Assembly: GCA_025457905.1 (NCBI GenBank)
Contig: JALOTM010000070.1
Coordinates: 1-5,895, forward strand
Length of the DNA stretch: 5,895 nucleotides
DNA from: Methanomassiliicoccales archaeon
Lineage (GTDB): Archaea; Thermoplasmatota; Thermoplasmata; Methanomassiliicoccales; UBA472
Direction: 5' to 3'
In this document: positions 5,878 through 5,895 of the stretch, piece by piece
Layout: each line of letters begins with the position of its first letter
How positions within the stretch are numbered: the stretch's first letter is position 1
Translations under genes and position numbers: made by a program
Notes under the pieces: model-generated
Databases searched by the model: none
What the model was told of the DNA's origin: nothing
The model's input: the letters and a program-made list of their open reading frames with translations, nothing else

Positions 5878-5895
5878 GAATACAAAAAATCAGCC

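Larger units (their letters stand above)
5829..5890 (+). repeat. Three phased direct copies of TACAAAAAA
   Basis: TACAAAAAA begins at 5829, 5860 and 5881, spaced 31 and 21 bases, close to three and two turns of the helix. The A-runs are 7, 6 and 6 long. A-tracts in phase with the helix bend DNA, so this stretch upstream of the transporter could be intrinsically curved. The copies could also be half-sites for a regulator; the middle copy lies within the dyad at 5857-5877. Confidence 0.5.

Overview
The window looks archaeal and GC-rich. It carries the small archaeal/eukaryotic-type RNA polymerase subunit Rpo11 (RpoL) and an archaeal-type TruD. Its non-coding gaps hold TATA-like boxes about 22-29 bases from the start codons instead of bacterial -35/-10 signals. 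The high GC content together with these genes would suit a euryarchaeal or Thermoplasmatota lineage, possibly Methanomassiliicoccales. That placement is inference only, because no rRNA or diagnostic methanogenesis gene is present.

Layout: the left 56% is a single plus-strand gene, cut by the window edge. It encodes a giant tetratricopeptide-repeat (TPR) protein with 22 contiguous repeats, an unassigned helical region, a B-box-like Cys/His zinc cluster and a charged Pro/Glu/Gln tail. It converges on the rest of the window with only 25 bases between stop codons. On the minus strand, reading right to left, come an acetate/succinate-type transporter of the GPR1/FUN34/YaaH family, a 135-base gap with a GC-rich hairpin and the rpoL promoter, then rpoL, and truD 7 bases behind it.

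How the genes fit together: rpoL and truD probably form one transcript joining an RNA polymerase assembly subunit with the tRNA U13 pseudouridine synthase, both information-processing genes. The transporter is its own unit. Its upstream region is a very AT-rich island (about 24% GC over 5826-5895) with a perfect 7-7-7 inverted repeat, three helically phased copies of TACAAAAAA and a TATA-like box. This looks like a regulated promoter. The TPR protein is likely a scaffold; its partner cannot be read from the sequence.

No CRISPR array, insertion sequence, tRNA or rRNA was seen. The most interesting points are the operator-like region and uncertain start of the transporter, the uninterrupted TPR array with signs of higher-order duplication, the B-box-like zinc cluster, and a divergent signature motif in Rpo11.
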